A stretch of 64,000 nucleotides of DNA from Pseudoalteromonas xiamenensis (GCF_030994125.1 NZ_CP099918.1:62001-126000); one strand, 5' to 3'; shown: positions 35,305 to 45,757, counted from the first letter of the stretch. Notes: generated from the sequence alone by a model not told the origin. Numbers and translations: made by a program.

Positions 35305-38300
35305 TCAATTTGGAATAATTTGCTCATTGATGAGTTTCTGCTTAATGTTAAACATCATTTGCTGGGTTTCTTCAAATCGTGCTTTCGCTACATCAAGGTT
35401 ACGGTGATTTGATTCAATTTCTTTCAGCAACACACTCAATTTGATTGCGCCCGAAGATGCGGCTGAGCCTTTAGCCCCATGCGCTAAGCTTCTTACCTTA
35501 TCTACATTTTGGAGCTTAAGTGCGTCTTCCAGCTTAACCATATCTTCTGAAACACTTTCCCAAAACATCGCAAGTACAGCACGAGTCATATCTACGTCAT
35601 CTGTCCCGATGATATTCTTGAGATGGCCAAAGTCGATAAGTTCATCCTGAACAACGTCTTTGTTATCACTTTTTGCAGTACCCGCCGTAGGGCGTATTTG
35701 CTTACCTTTTAAACGCAACGCCAACACTTTTTGAAGAGTAGCCAGTTCCACAGGTTTTGTAATGTAATCATCCATACCTGCAGCTAAGCATCGCTCCGCT
35801 TCCCCAACGACCGCATTCGCAGTCACTGCAATAATCAAGGTCTTCTCGATCCCCTTTTCCACTTCAATTCTTCTTATCTCCTTGGTTAACTCTATACCGT
35901 CCATATGTGGCATATGACAATCAGTTAGAATGAGTGAATAGTGACCATTTTTCCACTTATCCAGCGCTTCTACACCATTTGACGTCATGTCATAGCGGTA
36001 GCCAAGCCGACTAAGTTGGCCTGACAAGACAAGTTGATTTGTTGGTTGATCTTCCGCGCAAAGTACCACGCCCTGATCTACTGGCGCAGACTCATGGCTG
36101 CTTAATCTTGTCTCATCTATTTCCTTTTTGAGTATATAATTCCAATCGAATTCAGGGCTTTCAAGACCACAAAGAATAGCGACACCGAGAAGCAACTCAC
36201 TTGGGCGAAGTGGGTGAGTCGCTACAGAATATGACCTTGGATGGCAATACCCTTTTTGGCCAGCTGGATCAGCTTCAAATATTAAGTTTTTACAACGATG
36301 GACGTTTGCAAATGCAGACTCACCAACCGATAAAACAACCAGTTTTTCGTCGACGTCTGCTATTGAATGCACATCATGATTAATGTCACCGGCCCCAAAC
36401 TGGACTAACAAATCGATGCAAATGTCTTTTACATCTTCGTTTACTATATCCAAAGCAAACCGATGATTCTGAAGGTTGTACTGCATTTTTTTCGCATTCG
36501 GCCCAAAGTGGTCTGATTGAATTGGCAATCTAAATGAAAAAGTACTGCCCTTTCCTAAGGTGCTAGAGGCCTTGATTTCTCCGCCCATGAGATTAATAAA
36601 CGACTGGGAAATACTTAAACCTAAACCAGTTCCACCGTATTTTCGCGTAGTGGAACTGTCCGCTTGTGTGAACGGTTTAAAGAGCTTATCCATTTGCTCG
36701 TCGGTCATTCCGACACCGGTATCCGTAATTGACAATTGCCACGCTTTTTCTGCGGGTAAATACCGCGTAGCCACTTTAACCGACCCTTCACCATCCGGCC
36801 TGTGTGTAAATTTAATCGCATTACCTAATAGATTAAGTAGCACTTGTCTAATTCGAACAGCATCCGCTACCATAACCTCTGGCATATTAAAATCATGCTT
36901 AAAATACAACTCAACTTGTTTGTTTCGGGCATTCACCCAAAGTGCATCCATCGTTTTTTCAATAAGCGTAAGTACATTACATTCGGTCATTTCCAATTCC
37001 ATTTGACCCGATTCTATCTTTGAAAAATCAAGAATATCGTTGATAACTTCAAGTAAGGAAAAAGACGAATCGCGAATGGTACTCACCATTCTCATTTGGT
37101 CTTTAGACAAATGGGTTTCTCTCAGCAAATCAATCATCCCTATCACCCCATTCATTGGAGTTCTGATTTCATGGCTCATCGTAGCTAGAAACCGTGACTT
37201 TGCTTCACTCGCTTGACGTGCCGCCGCGGATTCCTTTTCGAGCACGGCGTGTATAAGACGTTCATCGGTAATATCCAACGTTATTCCATGTACCATTTCC
37301 GGCATACCGTCTTCGTCATACACTAAACTTGCCGCTGACTTCACCCAGTGCACTCGATGTGTAAATTGATTAATGATACGGAATTCACAGTTATAGGACG
37401 TGCCTTGATCTATGGCTTTGTTTAACGTTGAACGCACCATCACTCTGTCTTCGTCATGGATCATGGCTTGCCAATCTTTATCACTCACCATCGTTGCAAG
37501 CTCAACACCATATAAACCGTACATGCCTTCATCCCACTTGATCTCACCACTTTCGATGTTATGAGACCAGTTACAAATACCACCAGCATCTGAGGCCAGC
37601 CGCATACCCATAAGTAAATCATCACGAACTGCTTTTGCGTGGCTGAGTTCTGCTTCAAACTCCTTTCGCTCCGAAATATCTTCAATAATTACAATAAAAT
37701 ACTTTGGTTCACCATCATCCTGCCTGACTAAAGAAATTGACAGAAAAGCCCAAAAATCAGTGCCATCTTTTCGATAAAATTGCTTGTCTATTGAATAGGA
37801 CTTTCGGTTTTCTCGAACGAGCATATCAAATGGTGAATCTTCGCCGTCCTCTGACTGAACGGCCAAATCCTGATAGACCAACGTCAACATATCGGCATCA
37901 GAATAGCCAAACAGCTCTCCCATCATGTCATTAGACTCTAGGATATGACCTGATAAACCAACCCGCGCCATCCCAACAGCTGCTTGGGAGAATGCGGCTC
38001 GATACACAATTTCTTTTTCCTGTAACTCTTTACGAAGCGCAATTTCTCGCACTTTGATATTTTCTTGCTCGGTTATATCTTTTACAAATCCCACAAATGC
38101 GGTGCTATTGCCCAATTGAATTTCACCGACCGATATTTCGATTGGAAAAGTACGACCTGATTTATGTAAACCCACCACTTTTCTGGGCTTGCCAATTAAG
38201 CGTTTCGTACCGGTGGTCATGTATCTTTGAATATAACTGTCGTGAACATCTTCGTAGGAGGGTGGCATCAACCGCGAGATATTTTCACCAACTAACTCCT

Positions 38301-40092
38301 CTCGAGATTGTCCAAAAATCAGCTCAAGTGCTCGATTAACATCAAGCATCGTACCAAATTGATCAATCACTACGGTACCATCTAACGATGTATCGAATAC
38401 ACCGCGCAATCTTGATTCAGAATCTCTGGTCTCTTGAATGCGTACTTCAATTTCTTTTTCTAACTGACGCCGTATAGCTCGTTCTTGATGCTTTATTTCT
38501 GTCACATCGACTTGAACACCGATGTAGTGGGTTAACTGGCCGTTTTCTGAGAAAACAGGGTCGATGTGCAAATTGTTGTAAAAAAGTGTGCCGTCCTTTT
38601 TGAAATTTTTTAGCACCACAGAACAAGACAGCTTATTTATAATCGCATGCCTGAGCTGCAATATCTCAGGTTGATCCGACTCGTCCCCTTGCAAAAAGCG
38701 ACAATTGCGCCCAACAACTTCTTCGGCTCGATACCCTGTGAGGAGCTCAAATGCTTTATTGACGTATGTAATCGGAAAATCTTTCTCACTCGCACTTGCG
38801 ACGATAATGCCTGTTTCTGAACTTTCAATTGCACGGTTTTGAATGTCAATTTGAAACTGCTGCTCGTCATTCACTTTGCTTAGTTTATCTCGCTCAACCA
38901 CCATCGCTTTGAGATTTTGCAGAGCCCCCACCATTGAACCAATTTCATCCTCAGATTTGTGTTCAGGAATAGCTATCGCGAGGTCTCCCGAGGCAAGTCC
39001 ATTCACCGCCTTAGACAGACTAGTCAACGGTCCAGCAATTTTCCTTGAAAGGTAAAATGAAATCAGCGCTATAGCTACGAGCAGTAGCCCAGCCAAATAA
39101 GCTGACTCGCGCACAAGTTGGTTAGATGCAGCAAAGGCCTCGTCAGTTGGAATTCGAATAAGTACAGACCAACCCAGCCCGGGGAAATCATATGCGCCTT
39201 GTGAATGGGAAAAACCAGAAATTTGTTCCACTTTTTTACGAGTGTGCTCAGAAATAGATGAGCCTGTTAATCCAGATACCGCAAGACGCGCACTCTCCAA
39301 CCCTTCATCAACTAAGTTAAGTACACCTACTACATCAAAATTCCGCTTATATTTAGCTGAATGTTGACCCGTAGGATCGTAATCGATAAGAATCTTTCCT
39401 TCATTGTCGATCAGCGTAATTTCCGTACTTTCCATTCCTCTGGAAGACAATAACGCATAGGTTTCGCCAACGATGGTTTCTACCATCGAGAAATCGACGA
39501 TATTCACCCACATACCCCATGGCTCACCCCGTTCGTCAAGCAAGCGTACGCCAAAAATCATGTCAAAGTTGTCAGTATTTGATTCAAATAGCCCTTGAAT
39601 TGGGCCATACACATAGGTGCTTTCAATTCGGTGAGGATTAAGTGTTTGACCTGCCAATATCCCGTTAAACCAAGGTGTTTTTTGGAAGTCGACTTTCGTC
39701 GCGTCAATATTTGGTAACGGTTTACCAAGCAAATTAGTGGAATTTATCGCAAGGACGTTTCCGTTCAAATCGACCACTGCGATACGCCGATATACTTTGT
39801 AATTATCGACAAAGGCATTGAGATTTCTGACAATTCGAGCGCTAACTTGTGGGTCACTGAAATTCGGTTTCGCCCGGCCACCGAGAGAGAGAGTAAAAGC
39901 CTGAGCATCGTGATACCGTTCAAATAAATTTCTGTCGATCAGCCGGACAAGTAACGATGCTTCACGTTGAATATTATTCGACGTAGTACTTTGTATCGCG
40001 TTCTTGGCTTGCCAAGAGAGAAACAGCTCCCCAAGCAGCAACAACGTGCCAAACACTAAAAATATAATCGGTAATTTTAGAGAGAATCGCAT
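35305..40092 (-). CDS. LOV-domain hybrid sensor histidine kinase (Cache-HAMP-LOV-PAS3-HisKA-HATPase-REC-HPt)
   Basis: The 1595-residue protein has a membrane helix (8-28), a periplasmic Cache-like sensor (~35-325), a second helix (~332-349), HAMP (350-402), then four PAS domains (~415-535, 555-675, 692-810, 825-945). The first PAS has the complete LOV signature GRNCRFLQG with adduct-forming Cys464, the flavin-contacting Asn residues in LKNFKKDG and FYNNLHIDP, and Gln in IGVQVDVT, so FMN-based blue-light sensing is predicted. The kinase core has His974 (MSHEIRTP), HATPase boxes (NAIKF, DTGVGM, GTGLGL), REC Asp1391 with Lys1446 and an HPt His1538 (LAHGAKGSAASSGA). It lies between a REC-EAL gene and a REC gene in one operon. 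Confidence 0.9.
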   Translation of the reverse strand: MRFSLKLPIIFLVFGTLLLLGELFLSWQAKNAIQSTTSNNIQREASLLVRLIDRNLFERYHDAQAFTLSLGGRAKPNFSDPQVSARIVRNLNAFVDNYKVYRRIAVVDLNGNVLAINSTNLLGKPLPNIDATKVDFQKTPWFNGILAGQTLNPHRIESTYVYGPIQGLFESNTDNFDMIFGVRLLDERGEPWGMWVNIVDFSMVETIVGETYALLSSRGMESTEITLIDNEGKILIDYDPTGQHSAKYKRNFDVVGVLNLVDEGLESARLAVSGLTGSSISEHTRKKVEQISGFSHSQGAYDFPGLGWSVLIRIPTDEAFAASNQLVRESAYLAGLLLVAIALISFYLSRKIAGPLTSLSKAVNGLASGDLAIAIPEHKSEDEIGSMVGALQNLKAMVVERDKLSKVNDEQQFQIDIQNRAIESSETGIIVASASEKDFPITYVNKAFELLTGYRAEEVVGRNCRFLQGDESDQPEILQLRHAIINKLSCSVVLKNFKKDGTLFYNNLHIDPVFSENGQLTHYIGVQVDVTEIKHQERAIRRQLEKEIEVRIQETRDSESRLRGVFDTSLDGTVVIDQFGTMLDVNRALELIFGQSREELVGENISRLMPPSYEDVHDSYIQRYMTTGTKRLIGKPRKVVGLHKSGRTFPIEISVGEIQLGNSTAFVGFVKDITEQENIKVREIALRKELQEKEIVYRAAFSQAAVGMARVGLSGHILESNDMMGELFGYSDADMLTLVYQDLAVQSEDGEDSPFDMLVRENRKSYSIDKQFYRKDGTDFWAFLSISLVRQDDGEPKYFIVIIEDISERKEFEAELSHAKAVRDDLLMGMRLASDAGGICNWSHNIESGEIKWDEGMYGLYGVELATMVSDKDWQAMIHDEDRVMVRSTLNKAIDQGTSYNCEFRIINQFTHRVHWVKSAASLVYDEDGMPEMVHGITLDITDERLIHAVLEKESAAARQASEAKSRFLATMSHEIRTPMNGVIGMIDLLRETHLSKDQMRMVSTIRDSSFSLLEVINDILDFSKIESGQMELEMTECNVLTLIEKTMDALWVNARNKQVELYFKHDFNMPEVMVADAVRIRQVLLNLLGNAIKFTHRPDGEGSVKVATRYLPAEKAWQLSITDTGVGMTDEQMDKLFKPFTQADSSTTRKYGGTGLGLSISQSFINLMGGEIKASSTLGKGSTFSFRLPIQSDHFGPNAKKMQYNLQNHRFALDIVNEDVKDICIDLLVQFGAGDINHDVHSIADVDEKLVVLSVGESAFANVHRCKNLIFEADPAGQKGYCHPRSYSVATHPLRPSELLLGVAILCGLESPEFDWNYILKKEIDETRLSSHESAPVDQGVVLCAEDQPTNQLVLSGQLSRLGYRYDMTSNGVEALDKWKNGHYSLILTDCHMPHMDGIELTKEIRRIEVEKGIEKTLIIAVTANAVVGEAERCLAAGMDDYITKPVELATLQKVLALRLKGKQIRPTAGTAKSDNKDVVQDELIDFGHLKNIIGTDDVDMTRAVLAMFWESVSEDMVKLEDALKLQNVDKVRSLAHGAKGSAASSGAIKLSVLLKEIESNHRNLDVAKARFEETQQMMFNIKQKLINEQIIPN

Positions 40093-40093
40093 A

Positions 40094-41293
40094 CTAAACT
40101 TCGCTAGACGCCCGTTGAGTTGGTTTCCACATCGCCAACAAAGCGTCCATTTCTACCGCTTTTGAATAGTAGAACCCTTGGCCAACATGACATCCTAACG
40201 ATCTTAAATACATTTCTGTATTCAGACATTCGATCCCTTCCGCGACAACTTCCATGTTCAATGCGGTCGCCAGTTTAATGCTTTGCTCTACAATTGCAGC
40301 CGACTTAGGATTACTTAGGCAGTTGAAGACAAAGTGCTTATCTATTTTTAGTTCATGGAATGGCAATCGGTGAAGTTGCTCCATTGAAGAATAGCCGGTA
40401 CCGAAATCATCGATGGATAACCGAAAACCCATCATACGAAGCCTCAACATTTGTGTAGAAAGTGCATTAGGATCATCATTTAACGCCGTTTCGGTTAGTT
40501 CACAAATAACTCGACAGGGAGTTAATCCGGCCATCTCAACCTGCTCCTTTAACCATGCAGGGAAATCGTCATCATTTAACACTTTGCCAGAAATGTTTAA
40601 GGCTATGGTCAATTCGTCCATAAAATGCCCAAAGCGCATAATCTGTTCAAAAGCATGGCAGATTATGGCGCGCGTAAATCGCATCATTAACCCTGCGTCT
40701 TGCTCAATCGTGGGTATAAAACTGTCAGGAAACACGAGCTGTCCGTTCACATTTTTGAAACGAGCTAGTACTTCTAATCCCTTTAGCTGGTGTGTCGATA
40801 GATCGATTTGAGGCTGAAAGTAGGCACAATGAAGATTATTGTCTAATAGACTCACGATTTGTTCTTTCGACATTTCATCAACAAATCGATTATGTTTCAG
40901 TTGAATATACTCACTGCCCCTTGCCAATAACTCTTTGAGCACGCCTATGCTAAGCGGTTTTTGCACGCACCCTAAAATCTCGAGTTTGTATTGACGAGCA
41001 AGCGTAGTGGTCGACTCCAATAACGCTTCGTCCTCACTGCTAATAAGAACGACTAGCCCTTTGAAATCGACCGCGGCTAAATATTTCAAGACCGAAAAGC
41101 CGTCTTCCACGGGCATATTCAAGTCTAAGAAAATGAGATCGAATGCATGTTTGTTCAAACACACCTTCGCTTCACTGCCATTTTCTGCTTGCGCTACGTC
41201 ACTGTAACCAATGTTTCGAAGACACAGGCAAAGCGTGTGCCTTACCACCTGTTGGTCGTCAACGACCAAAATTGAGTTTATCGCATTTTGCAC
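40094..41293 (-). CDS. REC-EAL cyclic-di-GMP phosphodiesterase
   Basis: I choose the GTG at 41293 (VQNAINSILVVDD), since TGAGGTG precedes it at good spacing and it places the REC domain at the N-terminus; an upstream frame to 41380 adds 29 unlikely residues. The 399-residue protein has a REC domain with phosphoacceptor Asp57 (IFLDLNMP) and an EAL domain with EVLARF (Glu174), ELTETAL, IDDFGTGYSS, KIDK, VAEGIE and GQGFYYS. All catalytic residues are kept, so c-di-GMP hydrolysis gated by phosphorylation is expected. It is one base upstream of the LOV hybrid kinase, its probable phosphodonor. Confidence 0.9.
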   Translation of the reverse strand: MQNAINSILVVDDQQVVRHTLCLCLRNIGYSDVAQAENGSEAKVCLNKHAFDLIFLDLNMPVEDGFSVLKYLAAVDFKGLVVLISSEDEALLESTTTLARQYKLEILGCVQKPLSIGVLKELLARGSEYIQLKHNRFVDEMSKEQIVSLLDNNLHCAYFQPQIDLSTHQLKGLEVLARFKNVNGQLVFPDSFIPTIEQDAGLMMRFTRAIICHAFEQIMRFGHFMDELTIALNISGKVLNDDDFPAWLKEQVEMAGLTPCRVICELTETALNDDPNALSTQMLRLRMMGFRLSIDDFGTGYSSMEQLHRLPFHELKIDKHFVFNCLSNPKSAAIVEQSIKLATALNMEVVAEGIECLNTEMYLRSLGCHVGQGFYYSKAVEMDALLAMWKPTQRASSEV

Positions 41294-41786
41294 GGCGCAC
41301 CTCAGACAACAGCTCCAATCCTGTTGCACTAAACGTAATGCGCGCGACATTGCAAACAATGGTACAAATGCGCTCAACAACCCCCCATCGCATTACTTGG
41401 TTATATTTTGAGCTAAAGGCTACTACACATAGGTTTAGTTTTGGGCATGCGTTTGGTCAAGGTACAACTTAATCGATTTTTTGTGGTATTTTCTTGAAGT
41501 TTTTAGAATTAAATTTCTAAGTCTATAAATTTCATTTCGTTTTCAGAGACGACGGCGAAGAACACACACAAAGTAAATTTTTCATACTTAACTTAAAGTT
41601 CCCATTTTGTATATGTTAATAACAATCAATCTCACACAAAAATAATAATTTAGTATTATTTTCAATCTAAGGGAATTTTCATGGCTATATAAACAAAAAA
41701 ACTGAGCGCATTCACTGTATATTGCATTCAAAAAATGCTATTGGTATTGCTTCGCTCGCACTAAAAAAGACTCTCGGAGTAAATAA
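41294..41786. other. AT-rich divergent promoter region between the signalling operon and DUF885 copy 2
   Basis: The 493 bp carry no convincing open frame in context. Near 41400-41700 the sequence is strongly AT-rich, as expected for two divergent promoters. No defined operator was recognised. Confidence 0.5.
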
Positions 41787-43649
41787 ATGAAACGCTATAG
41801 CCTCGTCGCACTCGCTGTTGTCGCAACACTTGCTGGATGTACTCCACAACAACCGAATCAAAATCAAGAAAAAAAAGTTGAGCAAGTAACACAAGACCAG
41901 ACTTTGTCTGTTGACCACGTCGTCGAGCAATACACCAAAACCTTTATTCAACACGAACCAGCTTTGGCAACTTCGCTCAAATTAGATCCCGCTCAGTATG
42001 GTGAGTATGCCAATCGACTGCCTGATTATTCCGTCGCAGGTATGCAAGCGCTGCAAAACGACATGAACCGTTCTGCGGAACAATTAAGTAATCTGCTAAC
42101 TCAAGACCTAACTCCTGATCAACGTATGCACGTAAGCGTCAATGAGGTCATTGCACGCTACTACGCCGGAGATGCAAAGTTCCCTGGCGGTTATATTGAC
42201 ACTTGGGGTGGTCATTTACCTTATATAGTAAATCAGCTTGCTGGCCCACTTGTTGACATCCCTACCGTGTTGAAAGATCAACATGAAATTTCTTCTGTTA
42301 AAGATGCCGAAGATTATTTAACGCGTCTTGATGGTTTTGCACTCTTAATCGAACAAGTCAGACAAAAAGTTGCTGATGATGCAAAACACGGCATTGTGTT
42401 ACCAAAGGTGTTGTTTGGTAACACACTCGGCTATTTAAACAATTTTAAAGCGCCGTCTTCCCAAGAGCATCCACTTGTTACCTCTTTTGCGAGTCGTTTA
42501 GAGGGTGTTGAAGGTGTTAGCCCTGAAGATCGTGCTACGTTTGTTAGCCAAGCCGCGAAACTGGTACAGGATAAGATATACCCTGCGTTTGAAAAGGTGA
42601 TTGCTGATATGCAAGTGCTTGAAACAAAAGCACCTGAAGATGTCGGAATTTGGGCACAACCAAATGGCGCAGAGTTTTATCAGCATGAAATTACGTACTT
42701 AGCTGATTCCACGATGACAGCGGAAGAAATCCATCAAATTGGTTTAGACGAGGTTACACGAATCAACAAACGAATGGATGAAATTCTTAAAGCCAACGGT
42801 TTAACAGAAGGCTCTGTCAGTGAGCGCATGCAAAAACTGAACTACGACCCTCGTTTCATCTATGAAGACTCTGATGAAGGACGAGAGAAACTACTTACGT
42901 TCTTGCGTGGCGAAATCGAAACCGTAAACAAAAAGGCTCCTAACTTTTTCTCAACATTACCGACTCAACAGGTTGAAGTTCGTCGTATTCCTAAAGCCGT
43001 AGAGGCTGGTGCTCCAGGAGGCTACTACAACGGCCCTTCACTTGATGGTTCACGTCCAGGCGTTTTTGCTATCAACTTAAAAGACATGAATGCGGTACCA
43101 AGCTTTACTCTAAAGACGCTTACGTATCATGAAGCAGTGCCTGGTCATCACTTCCAAATTGCACTAAACATGCTTCAAACGGAAATCGGCCTCATGCGCC
43201 AAAATGCGTCGTTTAACGCGTTCATTGAAGGTTGGGCTCTCTACTCAGAATTAGTCGCATACGAGATGGGTATGTATGAAAACGACCCATTTGGCGATCT
43301 TGGTCGTCTGCAAGCTGAGGCTTATCGTGCAGCACGCCTTGTTGTTGACACAGGTCTTCACTTTAAAAAATGGACTCGCCAGCAAGCTATTGATTATTTT
43401 GCGGAAGCAACGGGTTCTGCGATGAGCGATGTTACCGCAGCAATTGACCGTTATATTGCATGGCCAGGACAAGCGCTTGGTTATAAACTTGGGATGTTGA
43501 AATTCTTAGAACTAAGAGCGAAAGCACAGAGTGCTCTAGGCGATAAATTTGATATCAAAGCGTTCCATGATTTAATTTTGTTGAAAGGTGCAAGACCGAT
43601 GTCAATCGTTGAAGACGATGTAAATCAATGGATTGCAGCAACAAAGTAA
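41787..43649 (+). CDS. DUF885 family lipoprotein, putative zinc metallopeptidase (copy 2)
   Basis: The 620-residue protein has a clear lipobox (TLAGC, Cys near residue 18) and a Gln-rich linker, then a DUF885 domain with YHEAVPGHHFQIA and FIEGWALYSELVAYEMG as the presumed zinc site. It is closely similar in plan to the copy at 20098, and an M20 dipeptidase follows 199 bp later on the same strand. It is probably a periplasmic peptidase acting on peptides taken up by the cell. A ribosome site (CTCGGAGT) and a strong terminator bracket it. Confidence 0.82.
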   Translation: MKRYSLVALAVVATLAGCTPQQPNQNQEKKVEQVTQDQTLSVDHVVEQYTKTFIQHEPALATSLKLDPAQYGEYANRLPDYSVAGMQALQNDMNRSAEQLSNLLTQDLTPDQRMHVSVNEVIARYYAGDAKFPGGYIDTWGGHLPYIVNQLAGPLVDIPTVLKDQHEISSVKDAEDYLTRLDGFALLIEQVRQKVADDAKHGIVLPKVLFGNTLGYLNNFKAPSSQEHPLVTSFASRLEGVEGVSPEDRATFVSQAAKLVQDKIYPAFEKVIADMQVLETKAPEDVGIWAQPNGAEFYQHEITYLADSTMTAEEIHQIGLDEVTRINKRMDEILKANGLTEGSVSERMQKLNYDPRFIYEDSDEGREKLLTFLRGEIETVNKKAPNFFSTLPTQQVEVRRIPKAVEAGAPGGYYNGPSLDGSRPGVFAINLKDMNAVPSFTLKTLTYHEAVPGHHFQIALNMLQTEIGLMRQNASFNAFIEGWALYSELVAYEMGMYENDPFGDLGRLQAEAYRAARLVVDTGLHFKKWTRQQAIDYFAEATGSAMSDVTAAIDRYIAWPGQALGYKLGMLKFLELRAKAQSALGDKFDIKAFHDLILLKGARPMSIVEDDVNQWIAATK

Positions 43650-43704
43650 CAATTATTACGCAACGATAACGACCTACAAAAAGTGGGTCGTTTGATATTA
43701 CTTT

Positions 43705-43734
43705 AAGTCAGGAATTCTCCTGACTTTTCTTATT
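43705..43734 (+). terminator. Rho-independent terminator after DUF885 copy 2
   Basis: A 9-bp stem AAGTCAGGA/TCCTGACTT (43705-43713 with 43718-43726), an ATTC loop and TTCTTATTT follow. A second weaker hairpin with stem AACGACC/GGTCGTT lies just before it. Confidence 0.82.
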
Positions 43735-43848
43735 TATGTGCAAAAGTAAATGGGTGCAGTTCAAATAATCATCATCATTTACAGATCTGGTTTATAGACA
43801 ATGTGGGTGCACACCTGCACATTCACCATTTGGGTATAGGGATTAAAG

Positions 43849-45348
43849 ATGAAAAAATTAACAACTCTGTCTGCTATCATGGCTGGTTTATTCTGTACAA
43901 GTTCGTTTGCCAACCTATCAAAGCAAAGTACGACGGTCGCCGAATATGCAGTTAAGCAATACCAATCAACACAAATCCATACCCTTGCGAACTTAGTCTC
44001 TTTCCCAACGGTAAATAAAGAAGGCGTAGATACAACGCAAAACCCTGATTTTATTGGCTTTAAATCGCTCGTAAAACTTAAAGCGGCTGAGCTTGGATTT
44101 CAGTATGAAGATCATGGACATGTCTTACTCATCAGTTATGGCAACCAAGCTGACAAAGTAACCGTTGTGACACACGGAGATGTGCAACCAGCCGATGCCA
44201 GCAAATGGAAAAACAGTCCTTTTTACCTCGATGAAACCTCTGAACCGGGTAAACTAATCGCACGAGGTTCCGAGGATGATAAAGGGGCAATTGCAACAGC
44301 TCTTTACGCTATGAAAGCGATTAAAGACAAAGGTGTTGTACTAAATAACAAACTGGAATTAATGATCTATCTAGCTGAAGAGTCCGATTGGGATCCTATA
44401 AAAGCGTTTTTGAAAACCTACGATCAACCTAAGTTTGCCGTCACTATTGATGCAAGTTATCCCGTTGTGGTGGCAGAAAAAGGTTGGAGTTTAATTGAGC
44501 CCACGTTTGCCGGCGAAACTCAAACGAAAGGACTCTCTGTTTCGCAACTAAAAGGCGGTTCATTTAAAAGTCAGATCCCTGAAGACGCAAGTGTCATATT
44601 ACATAATGCGGACGCTGATTTACTCCAGCAACTGAAACAAAAAGCAAACCACTTTGATAAGGTTAAAATTAAATTTGAACCAGTAGATTCGGGCACGTTA
44701 ATTAGTGTAAAGGGGGTTTCCGCTCATTCTTCTGAACCGGAGAATGGCATAAATGCGATTGCTCATTTAGGTGCCTTATTCCAAGGTGTTGACCTTGGTT
44801 TGAATAGCGATGGACAAGCGCTTAAATTTATTGCGGATTTACTCGGCACTGATATTCATGGTGAACAGTTTGGCGATATCGCCTACTCCCATGACTTTAT
44901 GGGTCCTATGACTGTGGCCCCTACACTCCTCGCAGCCAAAGAGAATGGTATCACGCTGTCGATTAATCTTCGTCGTCCAGCAGGAAAAACCGCAGAACGC
45001 CTTGATACGGAGATTCACACCGCGATAGACGCTTGGCAAAGCCGTTATCAGGTTGAACTTGCTCACCTTGAAGTCGAATTGGGTGACCCAATGCTGTTAG
45101 ATGGCGCTCCGCACGCAGAAAAGCTATTGGATATATTTAAGCACTACACCAAAGACCAAAGTGCAGGATTTGTCTCGATTGGCGGTGGTACAAATGCCAA
45201 GTTGTTTACCAATGCCGTTAGTTTTGGCCCGTCAATGCCCAACGCCAAATATACTGGGCATTCGGAGCATGAGTTTATAACGGTTAAACAGCTAGAACTT
45301 AACTTACGCATGTACACCGCGATGATGATTGAATTAGGTAACATGTAA
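43849..45348 (+). CDS. Exported M20-family dipeptidase (PepV-like)
   Basis: The 499-residue protein has a signal peptide (SSFA-NLS) and the M20 di-zinc ligands: His in VTHGDVQPAD, bridging Asp in GSEDDKG, the catalytic Glu pair in LAEESDWDP, Asp in TIDASYP and His in GHSEHEF near the end. The inserted lid domain fits PepV-type dipeptidases. It would split dipeptides in the periplasm. It follows DUF885 copy 2 but has its own promoter region, since a terminator lies between them. Confidence 0.85.
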   Translation: MKKLTTLSAIMAGLFCTSSFANLSKQSTTVAEYAVKQYQSTQIHTLANLVSFPTVNKEGVDTTQNPDFIGFKSLVKLKAAELGFQYEDHGHVLLISYGNQADKVTVVTHGDVQPADASKWKNSPFYLDETSEPGKLIARGSEDDKGAIATALYAMKAIKDKGVVLNNKLELMIYLAEESDWDPIKAFLKTYDQPKFAVTIDASYPVVVAEKGWSLIEPTFAGETQTKGLSVSQLKGGSFKSQIPEDASVILHNADADLLQQLKQKANHFDKVKIKFEPVDSGTLISVKGVSAHSSEPENGINAIAHLGALFQGVDLGLNSDGQALKFIADLLGTDIHGEQFGDIAYSHDFMGPMTVAPTLLAAKENGITLSINLRRPAGKTAERLDTEIHTAIDAWQSRYQVELAHLEVELGDPMLLDGAPHAEKLLDIFKHYTKDQSAGFVSIGGGTNAKLFTNAVSFGPSMPNAKYTGHSEHEFITVKQLELNLRMYTAMMIELGNM

Positions 45349-45357
45349 TCAACGACT

Positions 45358-45384
45358 TTGTTGCCAGTTCTTTGCTGGCAACAA
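45358..45384. terminator. Strong hairpin after the M20 dipeptidase
   Basis: A 10-bp stem TTGTTGCCAG/CTGGCAACAA (45358-45367 with 45375-45384) with a 7-base loop lies just past the stop. There is no immediate T-tract, so termination strength is uncertain. Confidence 0.55.
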
Positions 45385-45528
45385 GCATACTTTCTTACAA
45401 TTTCCAGATTGGGCTACGATTCGTATTGCATTAAGGTATTGAACGTCGCATCACAGTGAGGTCATTCTAGCCACCATGGGGCAAGACCTACCCGTGTACA
45501 ACCTTTTACAATACTCATGAGGCTTACT

Positions 45529-45735
45529 ATGTCGTCGAAATGGCAATGCCCGAAGTGCCAATGCAAAGAATATGAAGTCGATACAATCACAACAACCGGT
45601 AGCGGCTGGTCAAAAATCTTTGACATGCAAAACCGAAAATTTACTGCTGTTACCTGTGCTCAATGCACGTATACCGAGTTTTATAAAGGCAGCACATCAA
45701 AGCTTGGTAATCTTTTTGATTTTTTTACTCAGTAA
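45529..45735 (+). CDS. Small zinc-ribbon protein
   Basis: From the second ATG (45529), which has GAGG at proper spacing, the protein has 68 residues. Two Cys pairs, WQCPKCQC and VTCAQCTYTEFYK, about 35 residues apart form a zinc ribbon as in small nucleic-acid-binding or GTF2IS-like proteins. The family is widespread in proteobacteria without assigned function. Confidence 0.75.
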   Translation: MSSKWQCPKCQCKEYEVDTITTTGSGWSKIFDMQNRKFTAVTCAQCTYTEFYKGSTSKLGNLFDFFTQ

Positions 45736-45757
45736 ATTGCCGCATTGTAGCGCAAAC

